The position numbers were made by a program, and so were the translations under genes. The notes under the pieces were generated by a model. It saw only the letters and a list, made by a program, of their open reading frames with translations, made no database searches and was not told the origin of the DNA. From Stramentimicrobium sp964525625 (GTDB lineage: Bacteria; Atribacterota; Phoenicimicrobiia; Phoenicimicrobiales; Stramentimicrobiaceae): a stretch of DNA of 9,263 bases. This document shows, piece after piece, positions 7,194 to 9,263 of this stretch. Location: positions 1-9,263 of the forward strand of contig CAZGKY010000089.1 in assembly GCA_964525625.1 (NCBI GenBank). Direction: 5' to 3'. The number at the start of each line of letters is the position of its first letter. Within the stretch, counting starts at the first letter, position 1.

Positions 7194-7862
7194 ATGGCAG
7201 TTATTATTGCTTTTGGAATTGAACCGCATCAAGTGGAATCAGGTATGGGAGGAACAATATTGAAACTAACTGAATCAACTCATCAGGTTACCATCATTGA
7301 TTTAACTAACGGAAAATCTCTCAATAACCACTCTTCAGAATTTCTTAAGAAAGAAGCAATTAAATCCAGTCGCATATTGGGTATTGATGAACGAATTACT
7401 CTGGATTATCAATATTTTGAATTAGAAAATAACCGAGAAATTAGAGAGGAAATTATGGAAATTTATCAAAATACTTCTCCAGATATAATATTTATCCCCT
7501 ATCCATCTGATGAATATCCAGAAATAAAAACTATAGCGGAAATATGCCATAGCTCATTAATAAATCTCCAGCAGTATAATCCTACTTTTTCCAGATGCAA
7601 AATATTCTACTTTTTTGCTACCCCAATAAACTATTATCAAAAACCTACATTTATTATTGATATTAGCAAAGAAATTGAGATGAAAGTTGAAGCTTTAAAA
7701 TGCTATGAATCTCAATTTGGGAAAAACATTCAGAATAGCCCGTTATTTGAAAATATCCTAAATCTAAACCGTTACTATGGTATGTTGATTTGTAAAAAAT
7801 TTGGTGAATCCTTTATCAGTAAAGAACCTTTGGAAATTAAAAATTTTGAATTGGCCATATAA
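7194..7862 (+). CDS. PIG-L/LmbE-fold protein lacking the catalytic residues (probable pseudoenzyme)
   Basis: A 222-residue protein with the layout of PIG-L/LmbE N-acetylglucosamine deacetylases (MshB, BshB type). Fold markers are intact: a first strand, VESGMGGTILKL (14-25), VTIIDLTNGKS (32-42), ILGID (61-65), PDIIFIPYPSDEYPEI (96-111) and KVEALKCYESQF (164-175). The active-site residues are not. The first motif, normally AHPDD, reads IEPHQ (9-13), so the zinc His becomes Glu10, the general-base Asp becomes His12 and the zinc Asp becomes Gln13. The second, normally HPDH, reads YPEI (108-111). The usual Arg after EL is Leu51, and the His in ALxCHxSQ is Tyr171. Deacetylase activity is therefore unlikely, though another metal arrangement cannot be excluded. 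AAGGAG lies 10 bases before the ATG. The frame is open and well translated, so this is not a decayed gene. Its role is unknown; it may share a transcript with the cotransporter upstream. Confidence 0.8.
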   Translation: MAVIIAFGIEPHQVESGMGGTILKLTESTHQVTIIDLTNGKSLNNHSSEFLKKEAIKSSRILGIDERITLDYQYFELENNREIREEIMEIYQNTSPDIIFIPYPSDEYPEIKTIAEICHSSLINLQQYNPTFSRCKIFYFFATPINYYQKPTFIIDISKEIEMKVEALKCYESQFGKNIQNSPLFENILNLNRYYGMLICKKFGESFISKEPLEIKNFELAI

Positions 7863-7880
7863 TTTTAATTTCTACTTTAC

Positions 7881-7896
7881 TTAAGGAATAACTTAA
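7881..7896. terminator. Weak inverted repeat between convergent genes
   Basis: TTAAG, six bases, CTTAA in the 30-base gap between the PIG-L-like gene and the facing AspT/YidE-type gene, overlapping the stop of the latter. The stem is only 5 bp and AT-rich, with no clean T-run, so a role as a bidirectional terminator is doubtful. Nothing better is present in the gap. Confidence 0.15.
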
Positions 7897-9260
7897 ATTA
7901 TATAGTTTAACAAAACAGAAAAGACTACCATACCTAAAAGGGCGAAAGGATATACTGCTCCATAGCCTGCTGCCGGCTCATCACTTCCCACGGCATCAAT
8001 TGCCGCACCCAAACCGGGAGTAGAAGTCATTCCTCCACAAATTGCCCCAGATAATATTACCCAGTTCAACTTGAATAGATACCTGCCCACTAAAAATCCT
8101 ATTATCATAGCAAAAGAGCTAATAAATAAAGAAGCAAATACCAGAAACAACCCTGGTCCTGATAAAGAATTAATCACTCTATAGCCATACCTCAGACCAA
8201 TCACTGCAAAGAAATAGGATAGTGAGATTGTTCTTATAACACCTAATACTTTACTATTCATCCTAAAATAAAATGGTCCAATTTTCCCACTATATCCTAA
8301 CAATAAAGAAGCAATCAAAACTCCCCCGGTTGAACCAAGACTAATCTCTCCTATAAAAGGAAAAGCAATTTTTAGAACTCCTAAAAAATAACCTACCAAA
8401 CATACTAGAGAAAAAGCACTTAGATCAAAATATACTTCTGTTATTCTATTACTATTTTCTTTATGTTGTACCCTCTTTCTATAATTATCCAGTTCCTCCA
8501 GCAGTATTTTTTTTTCTTTTTCTATATCCATCTTAAAAATAATGGGGAAAAAATTCATTGCCAAAATTACTATAATCACTCCAAAAGGATATCCTACTGC
8601 ATAACCAGTACCAATCGCTGCTTCTGAATTCCTTATAAAGATATTTTTTTGTTCCTCTGATAATAATAAAAGAGAATCAGTGTCAAAATTATCATTATCA
8701 CCAACAATATTTTTAATTCTTTTTCTATCATGGTCTTTTAATTGTGAAAACTTTCCTACCAGTTCGGTAGAATGTAAACGGGCTGCCTCTAAAGCAGCTC
8801 CTAGTCCGGGGGAACTAGTTAAAGCACCAGTATATACACCAGTATATAAATAAGAATTATCTGCTGGATAAAGTAAGCTAAAACCATAAGTTGCCGCAGC
8901 TCCTATAAAGGTAATTATAAACCCCAGCAAGATAAATTTTATACCATATTTTTTTATTACCCTACCCACATCCTGGGCAGCAAGTAATCCAACTGAAGCA
9001 ATAAACAATATCAAGAAAAAATCAAAAAATTCCTTATCCACAATTTCTTTACTTAAAATGTTTTGAGCTATTATATAAGACTTGCTCGTTGGTTCAATAC
9101 CATGAATAAATCTAATAATCAACCAACCTATTACTATGCTAATAAACATAGAACCTGATGTACCAAAACTAAACCTTCCTAATTTGATATGACCAAACAT
9201 TATACCCAACAGCACACAAAAGCTCATTAGGGCAATGGGGCTGGCAATAAATCTTAACAT
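7893..9260 (-). CDS. AspT/YidE-type aspartate-alanine exchanger family membrane protein without RCK domains
   Basis: A 455-residue transporter of the AspT/YidE family (Asp-Al_Ex domain, two repeats). Repeat one carries the family block TSSPGLGAALEAA (148-160) and GYAVGYPFG (219-227). Repeat two has TSTPGLGAAIDA (412-423) and GYGAVYPFA. Both have a preceding FxAxxGL segment (86-92 and about 358-364). Typical YidE/YbjL proteins are about 550 residues with two TrkA_C (RCK_C) domains between the repeats. Here only a short charged linker stands there (about 242-270, rich in K, E and R). Unusually, repeat one contains a roughly 50-residue hydrophilic insertion (163-213, with LKDHDRKRIKNIVGDNDNFD) between its two conserved blocks, whereas repeat two has only about 15 residues there. 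The substrate is unknown; family members exchange dicarboxylates or amino acids. The ATG at 9260 is three bases from the window edge, and an upstream start outside the window cannot be excluded. Confidence 0.85.
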   Translation of the reverse strand: MLRFIASPIALMSFCVLLGIMFGHIKLGRFSFGTSGSMFISIVIGWLIIRFIHGIEPTSKSYIIAQNILSKEIVDKEFFDFFLILFIASVGLLAAQDVGRVIKKYGIKFILLGFIITFIGAAATYGFSLLYPADNSYLYTGVYTGALTSSPGLGAALEAARLHSTELVGKFSQLKDHDRKRIKNIVGDNDNFDTDSLLLLSEEQKNIFIRNSEAAIGTGYAVGYPFGVIIVILAMNFFPIIFKMDIEKEKKILLEELDNYRKRVQHKENSNRITEVYFDLSAFSLVCLVGYFLGVLKIAFPFIGEISLGSTGGVLIASLLLGYSGKIGPFYFRMNSKVLGVIRTISLSYFFAVIGLRYGYRVINSLSGPGLFLVFASLFISSFAMIIGFLVGRYLFKLNWVILSGAICGGMTSTPGLGAAIDAVGSDEPAAGYGAVYPFALLGMVVFSVLLNYII

Positions 9261-9263
9261 GTG

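Noticed and set aside
7194..7862. Naming the PIG-L-like gene as a bacillithiol or mycothiol deacetylase (bshB/mshB)
   Set aside because: The fold matches, but the zinc ligands and general base are all substituted and no thiol-biosynthesis gene is nearby.

Overview
The window is low-GC bacterial DNA (roughly one third G+C by eye) with AAGGAG/GGGAGG-type ribosome binding sites, a transcription-terminating FMN riboswitch and ECF-type vitamin uptake. This fits an anaerobic Firmicute-like lineage (Clostridia, Halanaerobiales) or a low-GC candidate phylum such as Atribacterota. Nothing in the window settles the taxonomy. No RNA genes, insertion sequences or CRISPR arrays were seen.

Left part, minus strand (5016 down to 1): a LIV-type (branched-chain amino acid family) ABC transporter in the order livG, livF, livH, livM. 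It is followed by an FMN riboswitch with its own intrinsic terminator (about 1598 to 1383), then the riboflavin ECF S-component ribU, and then a LivK-like periplasmic binding protein that runs off the left edge. The binding-protein gene sits 47 bases behind ribU, so it is probably controlled by FMN. This suggests that the LIV-type transporter, or at least its binding protein, serves flavin uptake or salvage rather than amino acid uptake. That is the most interesting hypothesis here. The riboswitch is readable in detail: its P1 5' strand is perfectly complementary over 11 bases to the terminator's 5' arm, and its P2 loop carries a 19-base hairpin inserted exactly into an otherwise standard loop.

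Middle: an AT-rich gap of about 500 bases (5017-5520) separates the divergent livG and a Na+/phosphate cotransporter-like gene.

Right part: on the plus strand, a 536-residue Na/Pi-cotransporter II family protein with a C-terminal PhoU-like domain is followed 62 bases later by a PIG-L/LmbE-fold protein. In the latter, essentially all canonical zinc-binding and catalytic residues are replaced, so it is a probable pseudoenzyme. Facing them on the minus strand is an AspT/YidE-type membrane transporter that lacks the usual central RCK (TrkA_C) domains and has a hydrophilic insertion in its first repeat.
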